From JBPYFK01 sp051984675 (GTDB taxonomy: Bacteria > Actinomycetota > Actinomycetes > Mycobacteriales > Pseudonocardiaceae): a stretch of DNA of 64,000 bases. Location of the stretch: NCBI GenBank assembly GCA_051984675.1, contig JBPYFK010000039.1:1-64000 (forward strand), in the 5' to 3' direction. The position numbers and the translations under genes are program-made. The notes under the pieces are model-generated. The model had not been told where the DNA came from. It did no database searches and saw only the letters and a list, made by a program, of their open reading frames with translations. This document shows positions 8,390 through 17,626 of the stretch, one piece after another; position 1 is the stretch's first letter, and each line of letters opens with the position of its first letter.

Positions 8390-9388
8390 ATGATGCGCGA
8401 TCCGCTTCGAGTGCTCGACGAGCACGAGAAGTCGATGATGCGCTCCTGGAGCGGCGGTGACTGGGCCGAGCCCACGCTGGCGACCTTGACGCACGAGCCG
8501 TTCTCGGACGCCGGCTGGGTGTACGAACGCAAGCTCGACGGGGTACGCGTGCTGGCTGGGCGCGACAACGACGATCCCGTGCTGTGGTCTCGCAACCACA
8601 AGCGTGTGAACGCCGCGTACCCGGAGGTCGCCGACGCGATGGCCGATCAGGAGGCAGGGCGCTTCCTGGCCGACGGCGAAATCGTCGCCTTCGAAGGCAG
8701 TCAAACGAGCTTCGCGCGGCTGCAACACCGCGTGCATCTGACGGACCCCGACGACGCACGGCGCAGCGGCGTTCCGATCTATTACTACCTGTTCGACCTG
8801 CTCGCCTACGAGGGAACCGACCTCACACGCTTACCCCTGCGGACACGTAAGCGGCTCTTGCGCGAATGCTTCAAGTTCGCTGATCCCCTGCGCTTCAGCA
8901 CCCACCGCGAGGAAAAGGGCGAGGAGTACTACCGGCAGGCCTGCGAGCGAGGTTGGGAAGGACTGATCGCCAAACGCGCAGACGCACCCTATCGCCATGG
9001 GCGCACGCGGGATTGGCTGAAGTTCAAGTGCGTCGCGGACCAGGAGTTCGTGGTGGGCGGGTTCACCGACCCGCACGGCCAGCGCCCCGGCTTCGGCGCG
9101 CTCCTCGTGGGCTACTTCCAGGGCCAGCGCTTGCGGTACGCGGGGAAGGTCGGGACGGGGTACGACGAGCAGACGTTGCAGGACCTCCGTGCACATCTGG
9201 ACAGGCTGTCGCGTGATTCATCGCCGTTCGCTGAGGCGGTGCGCGAGCGTGGTGCGCACTGGGTCTCGCCGAAGTTGGTGGCGCAGATCGGTTTCACAGA
9301 ATGGACCACGGACGGCAAGCTTCGTCACCCCCGGTTCCAGGGGCTGCGCACCGACAAGCGCGCCAGCGACGTCGTTCGAGAAGGATAG
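8390..9388 (+). CDS. ligD: ATP-dependent DNA ligase, LigD ligase-domain type
   Basis: 332 residues. The adenylated lysine motif KLDGVR (Lys48) is followed by SRNHKRVN, FLADGEIVAF (motif III), VYYLFDLLAYEG-like IYYYLFDLLAYEG (IIIa), GWEGLIAKRADAPY (IV) and DWLKFKC (V). The OB-fold half has VGGFTDPHGQRPGFGALLVGYF and ends with a family-typical LRHPRFQGLRTDK. It seals nicks in non-homologous end joining. It lacks the polymerase and phosphoesterase domains of mycobacterial LigD; the polymerase lies in the next gene. Start is ATG 8390 or 8393; GAGG at 8383-8386 serves either. Confidence 0.9.
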   Translation: MMRDPLRVLDEHEKSMMRSWSGGDWAEPTLATLTHEPFSDAGWVYERKLDGVRVLAGRDNDDPVLWSRNHKRVNAAYPEVADAMADQEAGRFLADGEIVAFEGSQTSFARLQHRVHLTDPDDARRSGVPIYYYLFDLLAYEGTDLTRLPLRTRKRLLRECFKFADPLRFSTHREEKGEEYYRQACERGWEGLIAKRADAPYRHGRTRDWLKFKCVADQEFVVGGFTDPHGQRPGFGALLVGYFQGQRLRYAGKVGTGYDEQTLQDLRAHLDRLSRDSSPFAEAVRERGAHWVSPKLVAQIGFTEWTTDGKLRHPRFQGLRTDKRASDVVREG

Positions 9389-9401
9389 GAGCAGCGTGGT
9401 G

Positions 9402-10298
9402 ATGGCCGCGAACACCGAGACGTGGGAGATCGACGGCAGAGAGATCGAGGTGTCCAACAGGGACAAGCTGCTCTACCCCGATGAGGGTTACAGCAAGCGT
9501 GACATCGTCGAGTACTTCCGAACGGTCGAGCCGCGAATGGTGCCGCACTTACGCGGAAAACCCTTGGCACTGCGTCGGTTCCCGGACGGAATCAACGCGG
9601 AGGGCTTCTTCCAGAAGGAAGCGTCCGACTACTTCCCCGACTGGGTACGTGTGGAGCCCATTCCGCAGGTCGGTTCCCGGAATCCGGTGCATCACGTCGT
9701 CTGTGACGACGCTGCTACCCTGGCATACCTGGCAACGCAGGCGTGTCTGGAGTTCCACGTCTTTTTGTCCACAATGGATGATCTGGATGCGCCCGTGGTC
9801 GCCGTCGTCGATCTTGATCCGTCCCCGAACGTGGAGCTGCCGGATCTGCGCAAGATCACCCAGGGCATGTGCGACCGGTTCAGTGCGGCGGGGCTGGTCC
9901 CCTACGTGCAGGCAACAGGCGGTAAGGGTTTCCACGTCGTCGCGCCCCTGACTGGGAACACGACCTTCGACGAGGTCCGCACCGCGATCCGGGACCTCGC
10001 GGAGACGGCCGTGCGGGCGAACCCGGACTGGCTGACCACGGAACACCGCAAGGACAAACGTGGCGACCGGGTCTTTCTGGACACCAACCGCAACGCCTAC
10101 GGCCAAACGATGATCGCCCCGTACTCGCTACGAGCCCGCCCTGGCGCCCCGGCGGCGACACCGTTGAACGTCTCCGAACTGCCCGGCGCGAAACCGAACG
10201 GGTACGGGTTGGGCAACATGCGTCGCCGACTGGCTCAGAAAAAGGACCCGTGGTCGGACTTGGCGCGAAGATCCACCACGCTGCACGCAGGCCGGTAA
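9402..10298 (+). CDS. ligD: LigD-type DNA polymerase/primase (PolDom)
   Basis: About 298 residues from ATG 9402; GTG codons at 9396 and 9399 are alternatives, and AGGAG at 9387-9391 fits all three. It has the archaeo-eukaryotic primase-like PolDom: ISNRDKLLYP-like VSNRDKLLYPDEGYSKRD, RFPDGINAEGFFQKE, metal-binding VVDLDPSPN, GGKGFHVVAPL, and KDKRGDRVFLDTNRNAYGQT. It adds nucleotides or ribonucleotides at double-strand breaks before ligation. Separated from the ligase gene by only 13 nt and probably in the same transcript. No ku gene is visible in the window. Confidence 0.9.
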   Translation: MAANTETWEIDGREIEVSNRDKLLYPDEGYSKRDIVEYFRTVEPRMVPHLRGKPLALRRFPDGINAEGFFQKEASDYFPDWVRVEPIPQVGSRNPVHHVVCDDAATLAYLATQACLEFHVFLSTMDDLDAPVVAVVDLDPSPNVELPDLRKITQGMCDRFSAAGLVPYVQATGGKGFHVVAPLTGNTTFDEVRTAIRDLAETAVRANPDWLTTEHRKDKRGDRVFLDTNRNAYGQTMIAPYSLRARPGAPAATPLNVSELPGAKPNGYGLGNMRRRLAQKKDPWSDLARRSTTLHAGR

Positions 10299-10322
10299 CA
10301 GTGGTTCAGTGATTTTGTCCTG

Positions 10323-10340
10323 TCATTCTGACAAGAATGA
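10323..10340. promoter_or_regulatory. Perfect 7-bp inverted repeat, likely operator
   Basis: TCATTCT-GACA-AGAATGA, 25 nt after the polymerase stop and 210 nt before the next start. The arms are AT-rich in a GC-rich region and no T-run follows, so a protein-binding site is more likely than a terminator. Confidence 0.4.
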
Positions 10341-10550
10341 GGCCAGTAATCAACCGCCACGCCGGGTGCCACGGCCGTTACTCATGTGTCCAGTGAGGTA
10401 CATGACGACAAAAGAACGAGCCTCACCGTGCGCTGCCGCTGGCCGCTTCGGGCCGTTCGCCCCTACGGAGAACAAGCCGGCAACGGGGAAGGTCATACGA
10501 GGGAGCAGCTTCCTTGCCTGCGGGCACTTCGACGTGGAAGGACGACGGTC

Positions 10551-10991
10551 ATGGCACAAGCAGGGCACGGAGCGGTGCACTACCCGCGCCGGGCGGCTCG
10601 GGAATCGTGGGCCGGCGGGTTGGAGTTGTTCGCGGCGACGATGATGATCCTCATTGGCTTCTTTCACATCATCGTCGGTCTCGCCGCGGTTCTGCGGGGT
10701 TCGTACTACGTCGTCACGCCCAACTACGCCTTCACCATCAACCTCACGGCATGGGAGTGGGTCCACCTGATCCTGGGGCTGCTCGTGGGGCTCACCGGCC
10801 TGGCACTGATCGCGGCCCAGTCCTGGGCACGCGCTGTCGGCCTGATCATCGTGGGGCTCAGCGCGCTGGCGAACTTCCTGTTCCTCCCGTACCAGCCAGT
10901 GTGGTCGCTGCTGATCATCGCGGTTGACGTGGCGATCATCTGGGCTCTGGCCGTGAACCTGCGGGAGCTTCCCGACCGTACGGAAAGATAG
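10551..10991 (+). CDS. Four-helix integral membrane protein (DUF7144-like)
   Basis: 146 residues from ATG 10551, with GGAAGG 9 nt upstream. After a basic cytoplasmic N-terminus (HYPRRAARESWAGG) come four hydrophobic segments: LELFAATMMILIGFFHIIVGLAAVL, a second starting WEWVHLILGLLVGLTGLAL, ARAVGLIIVGLSALANFLFLP, and PVWSLLIIAVDVAIIWAL (written here as overlapping pieces). The pattern of a first helix ending in a His, a YYVV turn and the WEWVHLILG segment is shared by a widespread actinobacterial membrane family of unknown function. No enzymatic residues can be recognised. Confidence 0.75.
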   Translation: MAQAGHGAVHYPRRAARESWAGGLELFAATMMILIGFFHIIVGLAAVLRGSYYVVTPNYAFTINLTAWEWVHLILGLLVGLTGLALIAAQSWARAVGLIIVGLSALANFLFLPYQPVWSLLIIAVDVAIIWALAVNLRELPDRTER

Positions 10992-11105
10992 AAACGCACA
11001 CCACGAGCCCCTCCCGTACCACGCCACCAGGACAACGTGCGCATGCGCCGCAGGGAACCTGATGACGGGCGCGCACCTCGTGGGCGGGGGTCTTAGTCTG
11101 GCGTT

Positions 11106-13460
11106 ATGGCCGGCTCCCGTGTTGCCGAGCGGGTCGGCGTGCTGCCAGCCGACACGACGAACTTCCTTGGCCGCCGGCACGAACTCGGCGAGATCAAGCG
11201 GCTGCTGCCGGAGTCGCGGCTGGTCACGTTGACCGGCCCGGGCGGCGTGGGCAAGACGCGACTGGCGCTGCGTGCGGCCCAGGAACTGCAGAGGGCGTTT
11301 CACCACCGCGTGTGGTTTGTCGAGCTGGCCGAGCTGCGGGATCCCGCGCTCCTGGCGAACACGGTCGCCGACCAGCTGGGTGTCGTGGACCAGTCGGGCC
11401 GCCCGGCGATCGAGGCGATCATGGACCACCTGCCGTCCGGGCCGGTGCTGCTGGTGTTGGACAACTGTGAACACCTGGTCGACGCGTGCGCGACGTTCGT
11501 GGACACACTCATCAGGGCCTGCCCCGAGGTGCGGGTGCTGGCCACAAGCCGCCAGTCGCTGGGCCTGCTGGCCGAGAGGCGCTACTTGGTGACGCCGTTG
11601 CCGGCGCCGGATCCGCAGCGACTCCGCTCGGTGCAACGTTTGACCCGGTATGCCTCGGTCCAGCTGTTCGTCGAGCGTGCGACGGCGGTGTATCCCGGGT
11701 TCACCCTCGATGAGACCACCGCGGACGCGGTCGCCCGCATCTGCCGCGATCTCGACGGCATCCCGCTGGCGATCGAGCTGGCGGCGGTGCGCCTGCGCAG
11801 CCTCTCGGTCGGGCAGATCGCCGAACGGCTCGGTGAGCGCTACCGACTGCTCAGCCACGGCGTGCAGCAGGCACCGGCCCGCCAGCGCACCCTTCAGGCG
11901 CTGATCGACTGGAGCTACGAGCTGTGCTCGCCCCAGGAGCGGCTGGCATGGGCGCGCGCCTCGGTGTTTTCCGGCAGCTTCGACCTCGACGCGGTCGAGT
12001 CCATCGCCAGCGGCGGCGACGTGGCGACTGACGACATTCTCGATCTGGTGGACAGCCTGGTCGACAAGGCGGTCCTCCTGCGTGACGAGGGCGAGGACGG
12101 GGTGCGCTACCGGATGTTGGAAACGATCCGGGAGTACGGCGAAGCCAAGCTCGCCGCCCTCGACGAGCGCGACGTGGTGCGCCGGCGGCATCGGGACTGG
12201 TACGCGCAGCTGACCACCCAGTTCGCCGCCAAGTGGCACGGGCCGGACCAAATCGCGTGGGTGCGCCGGCTGCGCCGCGACCACGCGAACCTCCGCCTGG
12301 CACTGGAGTTCTGCTCCACCGAGCCGGGCGAGGCCACCGTGGGCTTGCGCATGGCCACCCAGATCGACGACTACTGGGGAATCCGCGGCCTGCACACCGA
12401 GGCCCGCCACTGGCTCGACCAGACCCTGCCGACCGCCGGCCCCTCCCGTGAGCGCATCGCGGCCCTGCGCTTGGACGGCTGGTTCAGCCTGCTGCAAGGG
12501 GACATCGACCGGGGCACGACCCTGCTGGCCGAGGCCGTCGACCTCGCCGACCGGCTCGACGACAAGGTCGAGCGCGCCTACCTGATCCACGCCCAGGCCA
12601 TGGCCCTGGTGTTCCTGGGGGATCTGGAGCAGGCCGCCACGATGTTCACCGACACGTTGGAACGGTTCCGCGCGGCCGGGGAACTGCGGGGTGAACTGTT
12701 CACGCTGTTCATGTTCGGGCTCACGGTCGGGGTCAAGGGCGATCGTGAACGTGGCTTGGCGCTGCTGGACGAGTGCCTGGAGATCACCTCCCGGCTCAGC
12801 GAGGAATTCTGGCGCTCCTATGCCCTGTGGTCCATCGCCTTTATCGAGGTGCTGCACGGGTCCGTGGAGCGCGCTGAGCAGGCGGGCAAGGACGCGCTGG
12901 GGCTCCAGCAGCCGATGGAGAACCTGCTCGCCTTGGCGTTCACCATCGACACCCTGGGCTGGATCGCCGAGTGCCGGGAGCGGCACGCCAGAGCGGCCAC
13001 ACTGTTCGGTGCCGCCGCGGCCGTGTGGTCTGCGATCGGGGCGTCACCCGACAACTACGTTCCCTTCGCCGACCCGCATCACGACCATCTCGACCGCGCC
13101 CGCAGCGCTCTCGGCGGCGATGACTTCCAGGCGGCCTTCGACCGTGGCCGTGAGATGTCCCTCGATGACGCGATCAGCTACGCGCTGGAGACCAAGCCGG
13201 AAGCCCAGTCTGCGCCGGCAGCGGCGGCAGCGCCGGCCGAAGCGCCAGCGAGCCCGCTCACCCGGCGGGAACGTCAGATCGCCGAACTCGTCGCCGAAGG
13301 TCTGAGCAACAGGGACATCGCCGCCCGACTCGTCATCGCCCAGCGGACCGCCGAGGCCCACGTCGAGAACATCCTGACCAAGCTCGGTTTCACCAGCCGC
13401 GCCCAGATCGCCGCCTGGATGGCAGAGACGCGGGAAGACACCGGGGACGACATCGAGTAG
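11106..13460 (+). CDS. NB-ARC/TPR ATPase with C-terminal LuxR HTH (regulator)
   Basis: 784 residues. Residues 20-55 carry FLGRRHELGEIKRLL and the Walker A GPGGVGKT (44-51); Walker B lies in VLLVLDNCEHLVD, and the sensor region includes VLATSRQSLGL and DGIPLAIELAAVRLR, all typical of AfsR/NB-ARC STAND ATPases. A winged helix (QRTLQALIDWSYELCSPQERL) and helical repeats (about 400-690) follow. The C-terminus (about 718-775) is a LuxR HTH: LTRRERQIAELVAEGLSNRDIA, then RTAEAHVENILTKLGFTSRAQIA. Such proteins are signal-dependent activators, often of secondary metabolism. Paralogous and convergent with the next gene. Confidence 0.9.
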   Translation: MAGSRVAERVGVLPADTTNFLGRRHELGEIKRLLPESRLVTLTGPGGVGKTRLALRAAQELQRAFHHRVWFVELAELRDPALLANTVADQLGVVDQSGRPAIEAIMDHLPSGPVLLVLDNCEHLVDACATFVDTLIRACPEVRVLATSRQSLGLLAERRYLVTPLPAPDPQRLRSVQRLTRYASVQLFVERATAVYPGFTLDETTADAVARICRDLDGIPLAIELAAVRLRSLSVGQIAERLGERYRLLSHGVQQAPARQRTLQALIDWSYELCSPQERLAWARASVFSGSFDLDAVESIASGGDVATDDILDLVDSLVDKAVLLRDEGEDGVRYRMLETIREYGEAKLAALDERDVVRRRHRDWYAQLTTQFAAKWHGPDQIAWVRRLRRDHANLRLALEFCSTEPGEATVGLRMATQIDDYWGIRGLHTEARHWLDQTLPTAGPSRERIAALRLDGWFSLLQGDIDRGTTLLAEAVDLADRLDDKVERAYLIHAQAMALVFLGDLEQAATMFTDTLERFRAAGELRGELFTLFMFGLTVGVKGDRERGLALLDECLEITSRLSEEFWRSYALWSIAFIEVLHGSVERAEQAGKDALGLQQPMENLLALAFTIDTLGWIAECRERHARAATLFGAAAAVWSAIGASPDNYVPFADPHHDHLDRARSALGGDDFQAAFDRGREMSLDDAISYALETKPEAQSAPAAAAAPAEAPASPLTRRERQIAELVAEGLSNRDIAARLVIAQRTAEAHVENILTKLGFTSRAQIAAWMAETREDTGDDIE

Positions 13461-13522
13461 TCCGGTCGCGTCAAGCGTGCCGTCACTCAGATGATCTTCC
13501 GGGCGAATGTTCACGCCTCGGT

Positions 13523-15967
13523 CTAGCGTGCATGCGGCCGAGGCCGGCGGTGGGAACTTTCCTTGGCCGAGCGGACGGGTTCTCCCCCGCCTTGTTCTCG
13601 TCGGGTCGTGGCTTCGACATCGCCGCGCGCAGCGGCGGTTGCTGGCATCCGCTGCCCGGTCAGCCAGGCCGCGATCTGCGCGCGCTTGGTGAAACCGAGT
13701 TTGGCGAGGATGTGTTCAACGTGGGCCTCGGCGGTCCGCTGGGAGATGACCAACCTGGTGGCGATGTCCCTGTTGCTGAGCCCCTCCGCGACGAGTTCGG
13801 CGATCTCCCGCTCGCGGCGGGTGAGCAGCGCCTCCGTCCCCTCGCTCTGGGCCGGCGCAGGTCGCCGCGCCTCACGGGCGAATTCGATCGCGTCGTCGGT
13901 GGACATTTGCTCCCCGCGCTCAAAGGCCGCCCGGAAGGCGTGTTCCGCGAGCGCGTCCCGGGCCTGGGTGACGTATTCGTGGTGCAGGCGAGCGAAGACG
14001 GCGTAGTTCTCCGGCGTGGAACCGATGGCCTGCCAGGCGGCGTGGGCGGTTCCAAACAACGTCGCAGCGCGGAGGTAGTCGTGGCGCCGGACGGCAGTCC
14101 AGGCCAGGGTGTCCAGGTTGAACGCCATGGCCAGCCGGTTGTCGAGGCTCTGCTGCATGCTCAGGGCCTGCTTGCCTGCTGCTTCGGCGCGGTCGAGCCC
14201 ATCGTCGTAGAGCACCTCCACGTGCGCGATGGACCACAGGGCCCAGGAGTGCCACAGGGTTTCGCCGAGTCGGGAGGTCGTGCGCAGGCATTCCTCCAGC
14301 AGCGCCAGCCCCTGCTCCCGCTCGCCGTGTAAACCGAGCGACATGCCCAACAAGTAGAGTGCGTACAGCTCGCCGCGTAGCAACCCGGCGGCCCGCGAGC
14401 GGGTCAGGGAGTCGCGGAGGAGCGCGATCGCCTGCGGGAGATCTCCGGTGAACAACGCCCCCATACCCCTTATCAGGATGAGGTAGGCGCGTTCGGTGTC
14501 GTCTTCGAGGCGCTCGGCCAGTTCGATGGCTTCGGCCAGCTGCGCCCGTCCGGCCTGCCGGTCGCCTTGGAGCAGGGCGAGACGGCCTCCGATCCGCAAT
14601 GCCGACAGCCGCTCGCCGATCGGTCGCTCGACGGTGGCGAGCAGGCGCTCCAGCCAGTGGCGGGCCTCGGCGTGGAATCCGCGCAGTAACCAGTAGTCAT
14701 CGATCCGCGTGGCCATCCGCAGCCCCACGACGGCCTCACCGGGCTCACTGGCACAGAACTCGAGTGCGACCCGCAGGTTGGCGTGCTCCTGCCGGAGCCG
14801 CTGCACCCAGGCGACCTGCTCCGGCCCCAGCCAGTCCGCCGCGAAGCGCTTCGCGAGTTCCTCGTACCAGTCCCGGTGGCGCCGGCGCACCGCCGACTCC
14901 TCCCCGGCCTCGACCAGCCTGGCCTGCCCGTACTCGCGCACCGTCTCCAGCATCCTGTACCGGGCCCCACCCGCATCGCCTTCGTGCAGCAGGATCGACT
15001 TGTCCGTCAGCGAGCCGACCACACCGAGCACTTCCTCGACGGCCAAGTCGCCGCCCGCGGCGGCAACGTACTCGGCCGCGTCGAGATCGAAACCGCCCGA
15101 GAACACCGACACCCGGGCCCACACAAGGCGCTCTTGGTCCGAGCACAGGTCGTAGCTCCAGTCGATCAGCGCGCCCAGCGTTCGCTGCCGTGCGGGTACG
15201 TCCCGCGCCTCGGTGGTCAGCAGCCGGAACCGCTCACCGAGCCGCTCGGCGACCTGCTCGACCGACAGGCTACGAAGCCGCACGGCCGCAAGCTCGATCG
15301 CCAGCGGGACGCCGTCGAGGTCATGGCACACCTGTGCGACCGCCTTGGCGCTGCTCGCATCCAACCGGAAGGAGATCTGCACCGCCTGGGCGCGCTCGAC
15401 GAACAGCCGGATCGCGGCATAGCTCGTGAGCGCCTCAGCCGAGTGCGCCCGGCGCACGTCAGGGACGGCGAAGACGGGAACTGTATACACGCTCTCACCC
15501 AGCAGGCCCAGCGCCTGCCGGCCAGTGGCCAGAATCCGCAGCTCGGGGCAGGCCGCCAGCAAGGTGCTGATCAGCTCCGCACACGGACCGATCAGGTGTT
15601 CGCAATTGTCGAGCAGTACCAACCCCGGCTTGGCCCGCAGGGACTCGATCAGCGCTTCCACCGCCGGACGCGCCGACTGATCATGGATTTCCACCCTCTC
15701 GGCGACGGTGTTCGCCAACAACGCGGCCTCGCGCAGCTCGGCCAGTTCGACGAACCACACGCGGCCCTGGAAACTCCGGCTCAGGTCCCGCGCCACGCGC
15801 AGGGCCAGCCGCGTCTTGCCGACCCCTCCGGCTCCGGTCAACGTGACCAGCCGAGAGGACGACAGCAACCGCTTGACCTCGGTAATCTCCTGCCGGCGAC
15901 CCACGAAACTGGTCATGTCCGCCGGCAGGTCGCCGACGCGCTTCCGGCTACCCCGAACGACAGCCAT
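13523..15967 (-). CDS. NB-ARC/TPR ATPase with C-terminal LuxR HTH, paralog
   Basis: 814 residues, collinear with the gene at 11106 over the whole length: FVGRRQEITEVKRLL, Walker A GAGGVGKT (45-52), LVLLDNCEHLIGP, ILATGRQALGLLGES, DGVPLAIELAAVRLRSLS, a winged helix QRTLGALIDWSYDLCSDQERL, a repeat region, and a LuxR HTH (LLTRREREIAELVAEGLSNRDIA) near residues 727-785. A basic tail of about 35 residues rich in Arg/His/Ala follows the HTH and is missing from the paralog. The two genes face each other with 62 bp between stops, a layout that suggests an inverted duplication and divergence. The promoter region carries a 2 x 19-bp repeat. Confidence 0.9.
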   Translation of the reverse strand: MAVVRGSRKRVGDLPADMTSFVGRRQEITEVKRLLSSSRLVTLTGAGGVGKTRLALRVARDLSRSFQGRVWFVELAELREAALLANTVAERVEIHDQSARPAVEALIESLRAKPGLVLLDNCEHLIGPCAELISTLLAACPELRILATGRQALGLLGESVYTVPVFAVPDVRRAHSAEALTSYAAIRLFVERAQAVQISFRLDASSAKAVAQVCHDLDGVPLAIELAAVRLRSLSVEQVAERLGERFRLLTTEARDVPARQRTLGALIDWSYDLCSDQERLVWARVSVFSGGFDLDAAEYVAAAGGDLAVEEVLGVVGSLTDKSILLHEGDAGGARYRMLETVREYGQARLVEAGEESAVRRRHRDWYEELAKRFAADWLGPEQVAWVQRLRQEHANLRVALEFCASEPGEAVVGLRMATRIDDYWLLRGFHAEARHWLERLLATVERPIGERLSALRIGGRLALLQGDRQAGRAQLAEAIELAERLEDDTERAYLILIRGMGALFTGDLPQAIALLRDSLTRSRAAGLLRGELYALYLLGMSLGLHGEREQGLALLEECLRTTSRLGETLWHSWALWSIAHVEVLYDDGLDRAEAAGKQALSMQQSLDNRLAMAFNLDTLAWTAVRRHDYLRAATLFGTAHAAWQAIGSTPENYAVFARLHHEYVTQARDALAEHAFRAAFERGEQMSTDDAIEFAREARRPAPAQSEGTEALLTRREREIAELVAEGLSNRDIATRLVISQRTAEAHVEHILAKLGFTKRAQIAAWLTGQRMPATAAARGDVEATTRREQGGGEPVRSAKESSHRRPRPHAR

Positions 15968-16010
15968 GTCGTGAGGCTAATGCATACTTTCCGTGATCGG
16001 AGCCGGTCAG

Positions 16011-16048
16011 CCAGTCATCACCAGTGAACCCAGTCATCATCAGTGAAC
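16011..16048. repeat. Tandem 19-bp direct repeat upstream of LuxR gene
   Basis: CCAGTCATCACCAGTGAAC (16011-16029) is followed directly by CCAGTCATCATCAGTGAAC (16030-16048), with one mismatch. The pair ends about 44 bp before the start of the leftward LuxR gene at 15967, a good position for activator sites on adjacent helical faces. Confidence 0.6.
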
Positions 16049-16128
16049 AGCGAGCGGCACTCGCATACGCTGGACTGTCGCTGCAACTCTGGCCTCAGAG
16101 CCCACCTGACGTCCGCGATGCGTCGACG

Positions 16129-16896
16129 TCACTGCCCGTGCAGGTTCTTCGCCGTGGGCGAGGTGGCAACGCGTTGCGGATCGGGGAAAGTCCCCAGGAT
16201 TCGATCGGCTGTACCGGACGTGGTGACAGTGAACCAGTAATGCTCGTTCTTGTAGTGGTGCAGCCGGTGGTTACGCCAGATCGCCCGGTACAGGCGGGTT
16301 CGCGGGCGATAGTCGCTATGGATGAGGTAATGCGTCCACTCGTAGCCGAAACCGAGCGAGAAGAGGATGACCAGAAAGGTCAGGCCAAGGCCCACGCGAG
16401 GAAAGGCCAGGACCGCGATCGCGAGATTCAGCGGCAACAGCCAGAGCAGAACCTGCCAGGGCACGAACACCAGCGGAACATCGCGGGGATCGGCATGGTG
16501 CTCGCGGTGTTTGCGGGCCAGCAGCGGATCGATCGTGTAGCCGACCAGTGTGCGCGGCCTCCAATGCAGGAGGAACACATGAATGATCCACTCGACCAAC
16601 GGGAATGCCGCGATCATCACGACTGGAACCAACGCGTCGCCGCTGCGCCAGTCACCGACGATCACCCTGGCCACCAGCGCACCGAACAGGGCCGTTCCGA
16701 GCAACCACGGTGAAGGGTGCTGCCAGAACGCCCGCCACTCGTCGCCCAGGCTGCCGGGTTTCCGGCGTGGGTCCGCGACATTGCCGGATTCTTCGACCCG
16801 CAGACGGGCACGAGCGCGCCGCTCCAGATCAGCGGCGCGGGTCCGCCATGCGGTGACACGGTCTCCCAGCTGCTCCGAGATGCGGGTAGGACTCAC
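16129..16896 (-). CDS. Fatty-acid hydroxylase / sterol desaturase superfamily membrane di-iron protein
   Basis: 255 residues with about four membrane segments. The histidine clusters of the superfamily are present: H106 and H111 (HVFLLH), HREHH at 130-134, HYLIHSD at 189-195, HRLHH at 210-214 and H219 in NEHYWF. These bind two irons that activate O2 to hydroxylate or desaturate a lipid in the membrane. The basic N-terminal 55 residues are variable. Its start overlaps the stop of the GntR gene by 4 nt (16893-16896), so the regulator and hydroxylase are one translational unit; an acyl-CoA or fatty-acid signal is a reasonable guess from the FadR-type regulator. Confidence 0.85.
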   Translation of the reverse strand: MSPTRISEQLGDRVTAWRTRAADLERRARARLRVEESGNVADPRRKPGSLGDEWRAFWQHPSPWLLGTALFGALVARVIVGDWRSGDALVPVVMIAAFPLVEWIIHVFLLHWRPRTLVGYTIDPLLARKHREHHADPRDVPLVFVPWQVLLWLLPLNLAIAVLAFPRVGLGLTFLVILFSLGFGYEWTHYLIHSDYRPRTRLYRAIWRNHRLHHYKNEHYWFTVTTSGTADRILGTFPDPQRVATSPTAKNLHGQ

Positions 16897-17612
16897 GGTT
16901 CCTCCAAAGAGCGAAAGATGTCGAGGAAAGCGGTCGTGGCGGGGGTCAGCAGATCCTCAGCGCCGCCGCGGGCAGCGTCTGGATCGCCCGCGACAATGGC
17001 GGCGGCCAGGTCTCGATAGGTGTCGATCCGATCCACCTCCGAGGCCATGACGCTCGCCAGAGCTTCCAGCGCCGGCTCGTAGGCAGCGCGCAGACTGTTG
17101 AACATCAACCGGAAGACAATGGAATCGGCCCCGTCGACCACGTGATCCCAGAACATCAGCGCGGTCCGCTGCCTTGCCACCGCATCGGGGTCGACACGCA
17201 ATGCCTCGACCGCATCGGTAAGCGCCGGCGCGAGGCGGGCACCAGTACGCTCAGCGGCGAGCGCCGCGACCTTCGGCCCGACCTCCAGCCGCGCCTCCAG
17301 AATGCTGCGCGCGACCTTGAGGTCCACTTTGCCCTTTCGCACCAGCAACGACGCGAGCAAGTCAAGCCCACCGTGACGCCGGAAGTCGCGTACCGTCGCG
17401 CCGCCGCCGTGCCGGATCGTGACCAAACCCGCCTGGGCCATTCGCTGCATAGCCTCTCGGACGGCAGGGCGCGAAACGCCGAGAACTTCGGCGAGATGGC
17501 GTTCGCTGGGCAGGCTGTCATGTGCTTGGCGCTCACCCGAGACGACCTCCCCGAGGAGTTGATCGAACACCTCGTCGGGTACGGACCGTCTCGTTATCCG
17601 CTGCAACGCCAT
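16893..17612 (-). CDS. GntR-family regulator, FadR subfamily
   Basis: About 239 residues from ATG 17612; a TTG six bases further upstream is an alternative. The winged HTH (about 5-70) has DEVFDQLLGEVVSGE, LPSERHLAEVLGVSRPAVREAM and AQAGLVTIRHGGGATV, typical GntR. The C-terminal helical domain (about 85-235) is of the FCD/FadR kind, binding an acyl-CoA or carboxylate, with the longer helices of FadR-like proteins (RSILEARLEVGPKVAALAAERTG). It is first in an operon with the fatty-acid hydroxylase. A near-perfect FadR-type operator lies 37 bp upstream, so autoregulation is likely. Confidence 0.87.
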   Translation of the reverse strand: MALQRITRRSVPDEVFDQLLGEVVSGERQAHDSLPSERHLAEVLGVSRPAVREAMQRMAQAGLVTIRHGGGATVRDFRRHGGLDLLASLLVRKGKVDLKVARSILEARLEVGPKVAALAAERTGARLAPALTDAVEALRVDPDAVARQRTALMFWDHVVDGADSIVFRLMFNSLRAAYEPALEALASVMASEVDRIDTYRDLAAAIVAGDPDAARGGAEDLLTPATTAFLDIFRSLEEP

Positions 17613-17626
17613 GACCAACGGTAAGC

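Noticed and set aside
10350..12986. Long open frame of 878 codons on the minus strand opposite the LuxR-type gene
   Set aside because: Composition is rich in Gln/His/Arg/Gly as expected for an antisense frame of GC-rich DNA, and no family motif is present. The plus-strand protein is clearly real.
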